The translations under genes were made by a program, and so were the position numbers. Positions 17,049-25,769 of a stretch of DNA of 37,477 bases are shown one piece after another; the first letter of the stretch is position 1, and the number at the start of each line of letters is the position of its first letter. The DNA comes from an uncultured Opitutia bacterium (GTDB lineage: Bacteria > Verrucomicrobiota > Verrucomicrobiia > Opitutales > UBA953). The stretch covers positions 1 to 37,477 of the forward strand of contig CAIKWA010000085.1 in NCBI GenBank assembly GCA_903831005.1, given 5' to 3'. The notes beneath the pieces are model-generated. The model was not told where the DNA came from. It did not search any database and was given only the letters and a program-made list of their open reading frames with translations.

Positions 17049-20000
17049 ATGTCATTCCGGTCTCTCTTTGGCCCTATTTTAATAGCCCTGTCGGCGTCCG
17101 CCGCCGACCAGGCACCCGCCCCTACGGCTGCTCAGCTGGAGTTCTTTGAAAAGGAGGTCCGACCAGTCCTTGCCGACCATTGCTACAAGTGCCACGGACC
17201 AAAGAAACAGAAGTCCAGCCTGCGCCTTGATTCCCGCGAACTCATCCTCAAGGGCGGTGAACTCGGACCGGTTGTAGTTCTGGGCAATCCCGATATCAGC
17301 CGCCTGATTCTTTCCATCAACCACGCCAAAGGAAAAGATGTCTACGCCATGCCGGGCGAAGACGAGAAGCTTCCGCCCAAGGCGATTGCCGCGCTGACCG
17401 AATGGGTGCGTCAAGGTTTACCTTGGCCGTCCGAGTCTTCGCCCGTCGCCCATGACCCGAGCAAGCACTGGGCGTTCAAGAACGTTCAGACTCCTTCGTC
17501 ACCCGTCATCAATCCATCCGATGAAGCCAAGATCCGTCAGCCCCTAGATCGTTTCGTACTCGCGAAGCTGAAAGCTGCCGGCCTCGACTTCAATCCAGAG
17601 GCTCCGCGCGAAGTCGTCATCCGCCGCCTCACGCTCGCGCTCTGGGGATTCAATCCTTCTGCGGAAGAAATCTCCGCCTATGTCTCTGACCAAGATCCGC
17701 AGGCGACCGAGAAACTTGTCGACCGTCTGCTCGCGGCACCGGCCTTCGGCGAACGCTGGGCCCGCCACTGGCTCGATGTCGCCCGCTACTCCGACACAAA
17801 GGGCTACGTCTTCTTGGAAGAACGCCGCTACCCTTACGCTTACACTTATCGCGACTGGGTGGTGAACGCCTTCAACCAGGACCTCCCTTACGACCAATTC
17901 CTGCGCCTACAGATCGCCGCCGACCAGATCTCCAAGGACCCCGAGAATAATCGCGACCTCGCCGCCCTCGGCTTCCTGACGCTCGGCCGCCGCTTCCTCA
18001 ATAGCACCCCGGACATCATCGACGACCGCATCGACGTCGTCATGCGCGGCACCCAGGGCCTCACGATGGCCTGCGCTCGTTGCCACGACCACAAGTTCGA
18101 CCCTCTTCCGACGACGGAGTATTACTCGCTCTACGCGATCTTCAACTCCAGCGAGGAACCGAAGGAACTGCCTCCGCTCAAGCCCTTCGCCCGGACGAAG
18201 GAGACCGACGAATTCGACGCCGAGCTCGCCGTGCGGCAAAAGAAACTCAATGACTTCATTCAGAGTCGTTACGAACTTTCGTATTCGCCGGAGAAGACCG
18301 CGGCTTACCTCAACCTCGCCCAAGAGTCCTTTAAGGACACCAAGGTCGACGCCAATCAGAAGGCCAAGGCCTCAAACCTCTACGCGGCCGTGCTCGGCGG
18401 CTGGAAGAATACGCTGAAGTCGAAGCTGACCCCGACGGACCCCATCTGGGGAGCCTGGCTGACCCTGCAGGGTGTGGCCGACGCGGACTTCCCGAAGCGC
18501 TTCGCCGCCCTGCACAACCAGCCGGCCCAATTTGCTGACCCGCTTCTGCGCACCCGCCTCCAGTCCAAGGTTCCGACAAAGCTCGTCGAACTCACCGCCA
18601 CGTACGCCGCCCTCCTTTCCGAAGCCCGCAAGGCCGACAACGCCACTCGAGCTGAGTGGAAGCCCTGGCGTGACCTAATCCTTCATCCCACTGGGCCGAC
18701 AGTGATGACGCCGGCCTCGCTCATCAGCACCTATAACATCGCCGACCGTAACACGCGTACCAATCTCGAGATCCAAGTCGCCAGCTTCAAGGCCACCAGC
18801 CCGAAGAGCCCGCCCCACGCGATGGTGTTACTCGACAAACCGAAGTCGGTCAAAGGCGTCGTCTTTGTCCGTGGCAGCGCCTCCCGCCCGGGTAAAAGCG
18901 TCCCCCGCCAATTCCCCGCCATCCTCACCGACGGCAAGGTGAAGGAATTCACCGAAGGCAGCGGACGTCTCGACATGGCCAACGCCATCGCGAGCAAGTC
19001 GAACCCGCTCACCGCCCGCGTGATGGCCAATCGTATCTGGACCGAACTCGTCGGACGCAGCTTGGTCGAAACTCCCAGCGACTACGGCGTCCGCACCCCT
19101 CTGCCAAAGAACCCTGAGCTACTTGAATACCTCGCCTCGACCTTCATGAAGGACGAATGGTCGATGAAGAAACTCATCCGATCAATCGTCCTCTCCCGCA
19201 CTTTCCTGCAGACGGTCGATGTACGACCCGAAGCCTTGGCGAAGGACCCCGACAATGAGCTCAGCTGGCGCGCCCAACGCCGCCGACTCGATTTTGAAGC
19301 CATGCGCGACAGCATGCTGCGGGTCGCTGGCCGCCTGGACGCCGCCAAGATTGGAGGCCAACCGTTTAATCTCGAAGCGAACTTCTCCGAACCTCGGCGC
19401 ACGCTCTACGGCAGCATCGACCGCCAGAACCTCCCCGCGTTCTTCCGCACGTTCGACTTCGCCAATCCGGACTATCACGTCCCGAAGCGGAACCAGACCA
19501 CCACTCCGCAGCAGGCGCTCTGGATGATGAATCATCCGTTTGCCCGCACCCAGGCCGAAGCCCTCGTCGCCAAGGTCGCCACCCTCTCGACAACGGAAGC
19601 TAAGGTGAACGGTCTTTACCTTTCAGTACTCGGTCGCGCGCCGAAGAAGGATGAAGTCACTCTCGCCCTCGATTACCTCCGGGAAGCCGAACAGGCGCCG
19701 GCGCCGGCTAGCTGGCGCAATGGTTACGGTGGCTGGAACCCGACCACCAAGGTCGTCGCCTTCACTGAGATGAAGGTCCAGACCAAGGATCGCATCGCGC
19801 CAACCGACAAGATGCCGGACAAGGAGTTCTCGCACACCTTTCTCACCGCCAAAGGCGGACACCCTGGCGACAAGTCTGATGCCACCGCCGTCATCCGACG
19901 CTGGACCGCTGGCAGCGCGGGCAATTATCGCATCGAGGGTACACTCGCGGTGACCAGTAAGTCTAGCGACGGCGTCCGCGCGCGCATCATCACCGCCCGC

Positions 20001-20285
20001 AAAGGCATCCTCGCCGAAGTTGTCACCAAGGGAGCATCCTCCGCCCCCGTCAACCTGGCCGAGGTCGAGCTCGCCGCGGGCGAGAGTATCGACTTCATCG
20101 CCGACAACTTCATCGGCTCGAACAGCGACACCTTCGCTTGGTCGCCGGTGATTAAGGACGCCAAGACTGGCGAGATCCTCACCTCCGCCGCCGGCGAGTT
20201 CGGCAAGAAGCCCGATCGACAGTCAGCCCTTTCTTCGTTCGCCCAGGTCCTGCTGACCAGTAACGAATTCATCTTCGCCGACTAA
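17049..20285 (+). CDS. PSD1 protein 1: planctomycete cytochrome c + DUF1549 + DUF1553, with an inserted beta domain
   Basis: The protein is 1078 aa with a Sec signal (about residues 1-19). The N-terminal planctomycete cytochrome c domain has CYKCH at 45-49 (CYKCHGPKKQKSSLRLDS). DUF1549 follows (FGERWARHWLDVARYSDTKGY) and carries a second heme-type motif, CARCHDHKFDPL, at 342-346. A helical linker of about 270 residues leads to DUF1553 (NPLTARVMANRIWTELVGRSLVETPSDYG; RRRLDFEAMRDSMLRVAGRLD; NQTTTPQQALWMMN). Near residue 883 the domain is interrupted by about 170 residues of predicted beta-sandwich sequence, after which the normal DUF1553 ending resumes (SFAQVLLTSNEF). The biochemical function of PSD1 proteins is not established; I infer a secreted diheme protein in glycan breakdown. 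The stop overlaps the next start as TAATG. Confidence 0.9.
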   Translation: MSFRSLFGPILIALSASAADQAPAPTAAQLEFFEKEVRPVLADHCYKCHGPKKQKSSLRLDSRELILKGGELGPVVVLGNPDISRLILSINHAKGKDVYAMPGEDEKLPPKAIAALTEWVRQGLPWPSESSPVAHDPSKHWAFKNVQTPSSPVINPSDEAKIRQPLDRFVLAKLKAAGLDFNPEAPREVVIRRLTLALWGFNPSAEEISAYVSDQDPQATEKLVDRLLAAPAFGERWARHWLDVARYSDTKGYVFLEERRYPYAYTYRDWVVNAFNQDLPYDQFLRLQIAADQISKDPENNRDLAALGFLTLGRRFLNSTPDIIDDRIDVVMRGTQGLTMACARCHDHKFDPLPTTEYYSLYAIFNSSEEPKELPPLKPFARTKETDEFDAELAVRQKKLNDFIQSRYELSYSPEKTAAYLNLAQESFKDTKVDANQKAKASNLYAAVLGGWKNTLKSKLTPTDPIWGAWLTLQGVADADFPKRFAALHNQPAQFADPLLRTRLQSKVPTKLVELTATYAALLSEARKADNATRAEWKPWRDLILHPTGPTVMTPASLISTYNIADRNTRTNLEIQVASFKATSPKSPPHAMVLLDKPKSVKGVVFVRGSASRPGKSVPRQFPAILTDGKVKEFTEGSGRLDMANAIASKSNPLTARVMANRIWTELVGRSLVETPSDYGVRTPLPKNPELLEYLASTFMKDEWSMKKLIRSIVLSRTFLQTVDVRPEALAKDPDNELSWRAQRRRLDFEAMRDSMLRVAGRLDAAKIGGQPFNLEANFSEPRRTLYGSIDRQNLPAFFRTFDFANPDYHVPKRNQTTTPQQALWMMNHPFARTQAEALVAKVATLSTTEAKVNGLYLSVLGRAPKKDEVTLALDYLREAEQAPAPASWRNGYGGWNPTTKVVAFTEMKVQTKDRIAPTDKMPDKEFSHTFLTAKGGHPGDKSDATAVIRRWTAGSAGNYRIEGTLAVTSKSSDGVRARIITARKGILAEVVTKGASSAPVNLAEVELAAGESIDFIADNFIGSNSDTFAWSPVIKDAKTGEILTSAAGEFGKKPDRQSALSSFAQVLLTSNEFIFAD

Positions 20286-21724
20286 TGCAACACATCGACC
20301 CGCTCTCCCTCGGCTCACGCCGCGAGTTCCTCCGACGCGTCGGCATGGGCCTCGGTGGCGTCGCCATGGCCTCACTGCTCCAGCAGGAACTTCGCGGCGC
20401 TGAGATCAAGGTGAATCCGCTCCACCCTCTCGCCGCCCGCAAGGCGCCGTTGCCCTGCAAGGCGAAGCGTGTCATCCATATCTTCGCTAACGGCGGTGCC
20501 TCGCAGGTCGACACGTTTGACCGCAAAATCGCTCTCGATAAATACCACGGTAAGACACTTCCGGGCGACTACATCGCCACCGAACGCAAAACGGGCGCGG
20601 CCTTCCGCTCTCCCTTCACTTGGAAACGCTACGGCAAGAGCGGCCTCGAGGTCAGCGAGCTCTTCGCAAAGACGGCCGAACATGCCGATGACCTCTGCGT
20701 CATCCGCTCAATGAAGGCGGATGTGCCTAACCACGAGCCATCGCTCCTGCTCATGAACTGCGGCGAAGCCCGCCAGGTCCGTCCCTCGATGGGCTCGTGG
20801 GTCACCTATGGCCTCGGTACTGAGAACGAGAACCTTCCCGGCTTCATGACGCTATGCCCCGGCGGCTTCCCCATCCAGGAGACCCAGAACTGGCAATGCG
20901 GCTTCCTCCCCGGAGTCTACCAAGGTAACTACGTCGACACCTCCAAGCGGAGCGTCGAGGAACTCATCGAGAATATCCGTAACTTCGGACTCTCACGCCC
21001 TGCCCAACGTAAGCAACTCGACCTACTCGGTAAACTCAACGCTGCCCACCAGTCCGTCCGCCCGCAGGACGCTGCCCTGGAAGCCCGCGCCCAATCCTTC
21101 GAGATGGCCTACCGTATGCAGCTCGAGGCCACGGACGCCTTCGACATCGGCCGCGAATCCGAAAAGACCCGCGAGATGTACGGCGACACTACGCTCGGCC
21201 GACAGTTCCTTATCGCTCGCCGCCTCGCCGAACGTGGCGTGCGCTTCATCCAGCTCTGGCACGGCGCTGGTCAGCCTTGGGATAGCCATGACGACCTTGA
21301 GAAAAACCATAAGCGTCTCGCGATGGAGGCCGATCAGCCGATTGCGGCCCTCCTCGCCGACCTCAAGCGACTCGGCATGCTCGACGAAACCCTGGTCATC
21401 TGGGGTGGTGAATTCGGCCGCACCCCAACCGTCGAACTCCCGACCCCAGGCTCTAATGCCGGCAAGATCAATGGGCGCGACCACAATAGCCATGGCTTTA
21501 CAATGTGGATGGCCGGCGGCGGCGTGAAGGCCGGCACAGTCTACGGCGAGTCCGACGAGTTCGGCTTCAAATCCGTCAAGGATGTCGTCCACGTGCACGA
21601 CCTCCATGCGACCATTTTGCGTCTCCTTGGCTTCAATCACGAAGAGTTCACCTTCCGTAGTTCCGGCCGCGACTTCCGCCTCACGGACGTCCACGGTAAG
21701 ATTGTCCAGCAAATCATTGCCTGA
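20285..21724 (+). CDS. DUF1501 protein 1 (Tat-exported)
   Basis: The protein is 479 aa. A twin-arginine signal is visible (SRREFLRRVGMGLGGVAMASLL, about 12-33). The body is DUF1501, a family placed with the alkaline phosphatase/sulfatase-like fold. Conserved stretches are IFANGGASQVDTFDRK, VPNHEPSLLLMNCGE, SMGSWVTYGLG, WGGEFGRTP, GRDHNSHGFTMWMAGGGVKAGTVYGESDEFG and HVHDLHATILRLLG. The Asp/His residues in GRDH and HDLH look like metal ligands. The ATG overlaps the PSD1 stop by one base, and its own TGA overlaps the next ATG the same way, so the three genes are translationally coupled. The catalytic role of DUF1501 is unknown; constant pairing with PSD1 suggests they act together outside the cytoplasm. 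Confidence 0.88.
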   Translation: MQHIDPLSLGSRREFLRRVGMGLGGVAMASLLQQELRGAEIKVNPLHPLAARKAPLPCKAKRVIHIFANGGASQVDTFDRKIALDKYHGKTLPGDYIATERKTGAAFRSPFTWKRYGKSGLEVSELFAKTAEHADDLCVIRSMKADVPNHEPSLLLMNCGEARQVRPSMGSWVTYGLGTENENLPGFMTLCPGGFPIQETQNWQCGFLPGVYQGNYVDTSKRSVEELIENIRNFGLSRPAQRKQLDLLGKLNAAHQSVRPQDAALEARAQSFEMAYRMQLEATDAFDIGRESEKTREMYGDTTLGRQFLIARRLAERGVRFIQLWHGAGQPWDSHDDLEKNHKRLAMEADQPIAALLADLKRLGMLDETLVIWGGEFGRTPTVELPTPGSNAGKINGRDHNSHGFTMWMAGGGVKAGTVYGESDEFGFKSVKDVVHVHDLHATILRLLGFNHEEFTFRSSGRDFRLTDVHGKIVQQIIA

Positions 21725-22569
21725 TGCGCGTCCTCGCCCTGCTGCTCTGCTTCGCCGCCACCACGGCTTCGGCGGTCGAGACTAAGGTGTTCAAGGACAT
21801 CAGCTACAAGGATGACGTCATCTCCCAGACACCCTACGAGCAGGAACGCTGTAAACTCGATCTGACGATTCCCGCCGGTGCTAAGGGTTTCGCCACCTAT
21901 GTCTGGTTCTACGGCGGCGGCCTAAAGAACGGGGCCAAGGACCTACGCTCACAATATTGCACGGAGATCCGCGAGAGCCTCGCCCAATCCGGCGTCGCCG
22001 TGGTCACCCCGAACTACCGCCTCAGCCCCAAGGTCAAGTACCCCGCCTACGTCGATGATGCCGCCGCCGCCTTCGCTTGGACGGTCAAGCATATCGCCGA
22101 ACATGGCGGCGACCCGCGCAAGGTTTTCATCGGTGGCCACTCCGCTGGCGCCACCCTCGCCCTCCTCGTGGGCATGGACCCGAACCGACTAAAGCCCCAC
22201 GGTCTTACCTTGGGCTCCGTCGCCGGCATTGCTCAGGTCAGCGCCCAGGTGCTCACCCACTTCACCATCCGCGAAGAGCGCGGGCAGCCCCGCTACGCCA
22301 TCACGTGCGACGAAGCTGCGCCGGCGTTCTATATCCGAAAGGCCTTGCCCCCGATACTCTCGATCTACGCTCAGCACGACATGCTCAGCAGAGCCGAGGA
22401 AAACCAGTTCTTCGTGTCGACCTTGAAGGCCGCCGGTCACGTCGAGACCTATTCGCTGCGCGTCGACGATCGCGATCATGGCACGGTCGGCCATAACATC
22501 CGCCATCACGACGACCCAGCCCGCCTCGCGATTCTCAACTTCATCGCGAAACAGTCCGCCGGCCGCTAG
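21724..22569 (+). CDS. Secreted alpha/beta hydrolase, carboxylesterase-like
   Basis: The protein is 281 aa with a Sec signal (MRVLALLLCFAATTASA). The fold is that of hormone-sensitive-lipase/carboxylesterase-type enzymes: oxyanion-loop segment YVWFYGGGLKNG (usually HGGG, here YGGG), PNYRLSP, nucleophile elbow GGHSAG with Ser140, and a late Asp/His region (DRDHGTVGHNIRHHD). The start overlaps the DUF1501 stop by one base (TGATG), making it the third gene of a coupled trio. Deacylation of an oligosaccharide is the simplest guess given the company; a general esterase remains possible. Confidence 0.82.
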   Translation: MRVLALLLCFAATTASAVETKVFKDISYKDDVISQTPYEQERCKLDLTIPAGAKGFATYVWFYGGGLKNGAKDLRSQYCTEIRESLAQSGVAVVTPNYRLSPKVKYPAYVDDAAAAFAWTVKHIAEHGGDPRKVFIGGHSAGATLALLVGMDPNRLKPHGLTLGSVAGIAQVSAQVLTHFTIREERGQPRYAITCDEAAPAFYIRKALPPILSIYAQHDMLSRAEENQFFVSTLKAAGHVETYSLRVDDRDHGTVGHNIRHHDDPARLAILNFIAKQSAGR

Positions 22570-22593
22570 TCGGCTTTAAATCGAGAAATCCGT

Positions 22594-22625
22594 TGAAACC
22601 TTTAAAGTGCAGGATTGTCATAATC
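22594..22625 (+). promoter_or_regulatory. Possible promoter before PSD1 protein 2
   Basis: The 64-bp gap between the esterase and the second PSD1 gene is AT-rich and contains TTGAAA and, about 20 bp on, CATAAT preceded by TTGT. Spacing is longer than ideal, so this may only be a minor internal promoter. Confidence 0.3.
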
Positions 22626-22633
22626 ATCACCCC

Positions 22634-25600
22634 ATGCGCGTCCTGCCCTTAGTCGCCCTCTTGCTCGTTGCTCCGCACCTCGGTGCCGCCGAAACCGCCG
22701 ATAGCGTCGGCTTCAACCGCGACATCCGACCGATCATGTCGGACACCTGCTTCCATTGCCACGGCTTCGACCCGAAGTCGCGCAAGGGCGGCCTACGCCT
22801 GGACATCCGCGAAGAAGCCCTGAAAGCCGGCAAGAGCGACGAAATCGCTATCGTGCCAGGCAAGCCAGAGAAAAGCGAAATCATCAAACGCATCTTCTCA
22901 ACCGATGCCGCAGAAGTCATGCCCGAAAAGGAGGCGCACAAGAGCCTCACTGCCGCCCAGAAGGAACTCTTCCGCCGCTGGGTCGCCGAGGGCGCCGTCT
23001 ACGAACCGCACTGGGCCTATAAGCCACTGGAGATGCCGTCAATCCCAGCCATCCCCAACGACGGCAAAAATCCGATCGACGCCTTCATCGCCGCTAAGCT
23101 TGCCGCCAAAAAGATCACCCCTTCCGCCGAAGCCTCCAAGGAGCGCCTGCTGCGACGCGCCTCGCTTGACCTGACCGGCCTGCCGCCCACGCCGAACGAA
23201 ACCGCTGCCTTCCTCGCCGACCAGTCACCTGACGCCTACGAGAAACAGGTTGATCGCCTGCTGGCTTCTTCCCATTTCGGCGAGCGCATGGCGGTCTGGT
23301 GGCTCGATGTCGCCCGCTTCGCGGACACGGTCGGCTATCACGGCGACCAGAACCAGCGGATCTTCCCCTATCGCGATTACGTCATCAAGGCGTTCAACGA
23401 TAATAAACCGTTCGACGCCTTCACGCGCGAGCAGCTCGCGGGCGACCTTTTACCTAATCCGTCGGAAGAACAACTCGTCGCCAGCGGCTATAACCGACTG
23501 AACATGATGACCCGCGAAGGTGGGGCCCAAGTGAAGGAATACCTCTCGAAGTACGGCGCCGAGCGCGTGCGCTCGGTCTCCAACGCCTGGTTGGGCAGCA
23601 CGTTCGGTTGCGCGGAATGCCACGACCATAAGTTCGACCCCATCAAATCCGCCGACTTCTACTCCCTGCAGGCATTCTTCGCCGACGTGAAGCAGTGGGG
23701 AGTCTACGCGGACTATGGTTATACCCCGGAACCGGAACTGAGGGGTGTCGGCAACGAACATCCCTTCTATCCGGAGATCCGGAGCAAGAACGCCTATCTC
23801 ACCAAGAAGGATGCCCAACTCCGGGTCGAGCTGGCTACCCACTACGCCGAAGTCGGCGCCATGATCTCGACAGACCAAAAGGCGCTCGCTGATTACGCCG
23901 CCTGGCAGAAAAACCTGACCGCGTTCGTCTCGACTCATCCGACCGGCCTGATCTCGCCGTCCGGCACTTTCTTATTCAAGCCCGCACCGCCGGCCGCACC
24001 GGCCAAGATGGCCGCCAAGACTCCCGCCAAGAAAACCGATGCCGCGGCCGCCAAGAAGCCAGCCGTCCCCGCCCCGGCCCCTGTCGACTTCGCCGCCGGT
24101 GCCGCCTTCAAGATGCCGAAGGGTGTCTCCAAGGGCGATGACTTCGCGATCACACTTGCCGCCGTCGCCTCCACGATTGCGTCGGTTCGCATCGACATCC
24201 CTAAGGGCTCCCTGCCTGTCGGCTCCTCCGCCAACATCACGGCCCGCTTCGGCATCATCGACGCTAAGGGCAAGGAACGTTCGGCCGCGGTTTACTTGGC
24301 CGATGCCACCCATCGCGAACCCCGCTACAACAGCACCGTCGAACAGACCGACATCAACGCAGGGTGGACCTTGAAGATGCCCGACGCCGATGTCCATGCG
24401 GTCTGGCTGCTCGACACCCCCGTCAGCTTGAAGGCCGATGAGAAGTTCGTGGTCCACTTCGAGAGCAACGCCGCGCTGACGCTCAAGGTCGCCATCTCGC
24501 CTCTCTCCCATGACGAGCCCTTAAAGGTGGCCAGCCCAGCTTCCCTCACGGCCCTCACGGAAACACGCCTCACCGCGGATGCCGTCGCCCTCTACCTGAA
24601 CTCCCGCGGCTCCGATCGCGCCCCTCTCGCCAAATCCCGGGCCATCGTCGCCAATCTCCGCCGGCAATACGATGGCTATGCTTGGTCGATGGTCACCCTG
24701 GCCGCCAAGCCGCTCACGGTACGCATCCTCCCGCGCGGTAACTTCCTCGACGAGACCGGCCCCGTCGTCCTGCCCTCGACGCCGTCGTTCCTACCTGGCC
24801 TGCGCACCAGCACGGAGCAGAAGCGGCTGACCCGCCTTGATCTGGCGAATTGGATCACTTCTAAAGATAATCCAATCACCGCCCGTACGGTGATGAATCG
24901 GCTCTGGCAAATCTTCCATGGCTCCGGCCTCAGCGCCGGTCTCGACGACTTGGGCTCGCAAGGCGAATTACCCTCGCATCCAGAACTCCTCGAGTGGCTC
25001 GCGCTTGAGTTCCGCGATAAAGGATGGGACCTGAAGAAGATGGTTCGACTGATGGTTACGAGCCGCACCTACCGCCAGAGCAGCAGCCTCCGCCCAGAAC
25101 TCAAGGAGCTCGACCCCAACAATCGCCTCCTTGCTTCGCAGAACCCGCGCCGCCTCGATGCCGAGTTCGTCCGCGATAACGCCCTTTTCATCGCCGGTCT
25201 CCTCAATGTCGCGGATGTCGGTGGCCCCAGCGTAAAGCCCTACCAGCCCGAAGGCTATTACGAGCCCATGCAGTTCCCGAACCGTACCTATGTCGCGAGC
25301 AAGGACTCCGACCAATGGCGCCGAGGGCTCTACATGCATTGGCAACGCATGTTCCTACACCCGATGTTAATCAACTTCGATGCGCCTTCGCGCGACGAGT
25401 GCACCGCGCTCCGCAGTTACAGCAACACGCCGCAGCAAGCCCTGACCCTCCTCAACGACCCGACGTTCGTCGAGGCTGCGCGCGCCCTGGCCGCCCGCCT
25501 GCTGGCGCTGCCGGCCGGCGGCGACCGGCTCGACCAAGGCTTCCGCCTCGCCATGGGCCGGGACATCAAGCCGGCCGAGCGCCCGTCACTAGAAAAGCTG

Positions 25601-25765
25601 ATCAGCGAACAGACGGCTTATTATAAATCCAATCCAGCCGAAGCCGCCAAGCTGATCAAGGTCGGCTTCAGCCCGCCCTCCGCCAGCGATCCAGCCGAAC
25701 TCGCTGCCTGGACGCAAGCCTGCCGCGTCCTCCTTAATTCCCACGAAGCGATCACCCGCTACTAA
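22634..25765 (+). CDS. PSD1 protein 2: planctomycete cytochrome c + DUF1549 + beta domain + DUF1553
   Basis: The ORF track opens at 22607, but MRVLPLVALLLVAPHLGAAE from 22634 is a clean Sec signal, giving 1043 aa. CFHCH lies at 39-43 and CAECHDHKFDPI at 326-330, so two c-heme sites are present. Between DUF1549 and DUF1553 is an Ala/Lys/Pro-rich linker (KMAAKTPAKKTDAAAAKKP, about 458-476) followed by a beta-rich module (DFAITLAAVASTIASVRIDIPKGSLP ... VWLLDTPVSLKADEKFVVHF). DUF1553 follows with NPITARTVMNRLWQIFHGSGL, RRLDAEFVRDNALFIAGLL and YSNTPQQALTLLND. Its closest relative in the window is the PSD1 at 29364. A 4-bp gap separates it from the following DUF1501 gene. The catalytic role is unknown. 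Confidence 0.9.
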   Translation: MRVLPLVALLLVAPHLGAAETADSVGFNRDIRPIMSDTCFHCHGFDPKSRKGGLRLDIREEALKAGKSDEIAIVPGKPEKSEIIKRIFSTDAAEVMPEKEAHKSLTAAQKELFRRWVAEGAVYEPHWAYKPLEMPSIPAIPNDGKNPIDAFIAAKLAAKKITPSAEASKERLLRRASLDLTGLPPTPNETAAFLADQSPDAYEKQVDRLLASSHFGERMAVWWLDVARFADTVGYHGDQNQRIFPYRDYVIKAFNDNKPFDAFTREQLAGDLLPNPSEEQLVASGYNRLNMMTREGGAQVKEYLSKYGAERVRSVSNAWLGSTFGCAECHDHKFDPIKSADFYSLQAFFADVKQWGVYADYGYTPEPELRGVGNEHPFYPEIRSKNAYLTKKDAQLRVELATHYAEVGAMISTDQKALADYAAWQKNLTAFVSTHPTGLISPSGTFLFKPAPPAAPAKMAAKTPAKKTDAAAAKKPAVPAPAPVDFAAGAAFKMPKGVSKGDDFAITLAAVASTIASVRIDIPKGSLPVGSSANITARFGIIDAKGKERSAAVYLADATHREPRYNSTVEQTDINAGWTLKMPDADVHAVWLLDTPVSLKADEKFVVHFESNAALTLKVAISPLSHDEPLKVASPASLTALTETRLTADAVALYLNSRGSDRAPLAKSRAIVANLRRQYDGYAWSMVTLAAKPLTVRILPRGNFLDETGPVVLPSTPSFLPGLRTSTEQKRLTRLDLANWITSKDNPITARTVMNRLWQIFHGSGLSAGLDDLGSQGELPSHPELLEWLALEFRDKGWDLKKMVRLMVTSRTYRQSSSLRPELKELDPNNRLLASQNPRRLDAEFVRDNALFIAGLLNVADVGGPSVKPYQPEGYYEPMQFPNRTYVASKDSDQWRRGLYMHWQRMFLHPMLINFDAPSRDECTALRSYSNTPQQALTLLNDPTFVEAARALAARLLALPAGGDRLDQGFRLAMGRDIKPAERPSLEKLISEQTAYYKSNPAEAAKLIKVGFSPPSASDPAELAAWTQACRVLLNSHEAITRY

Positions 25766-25769
25766 GACC

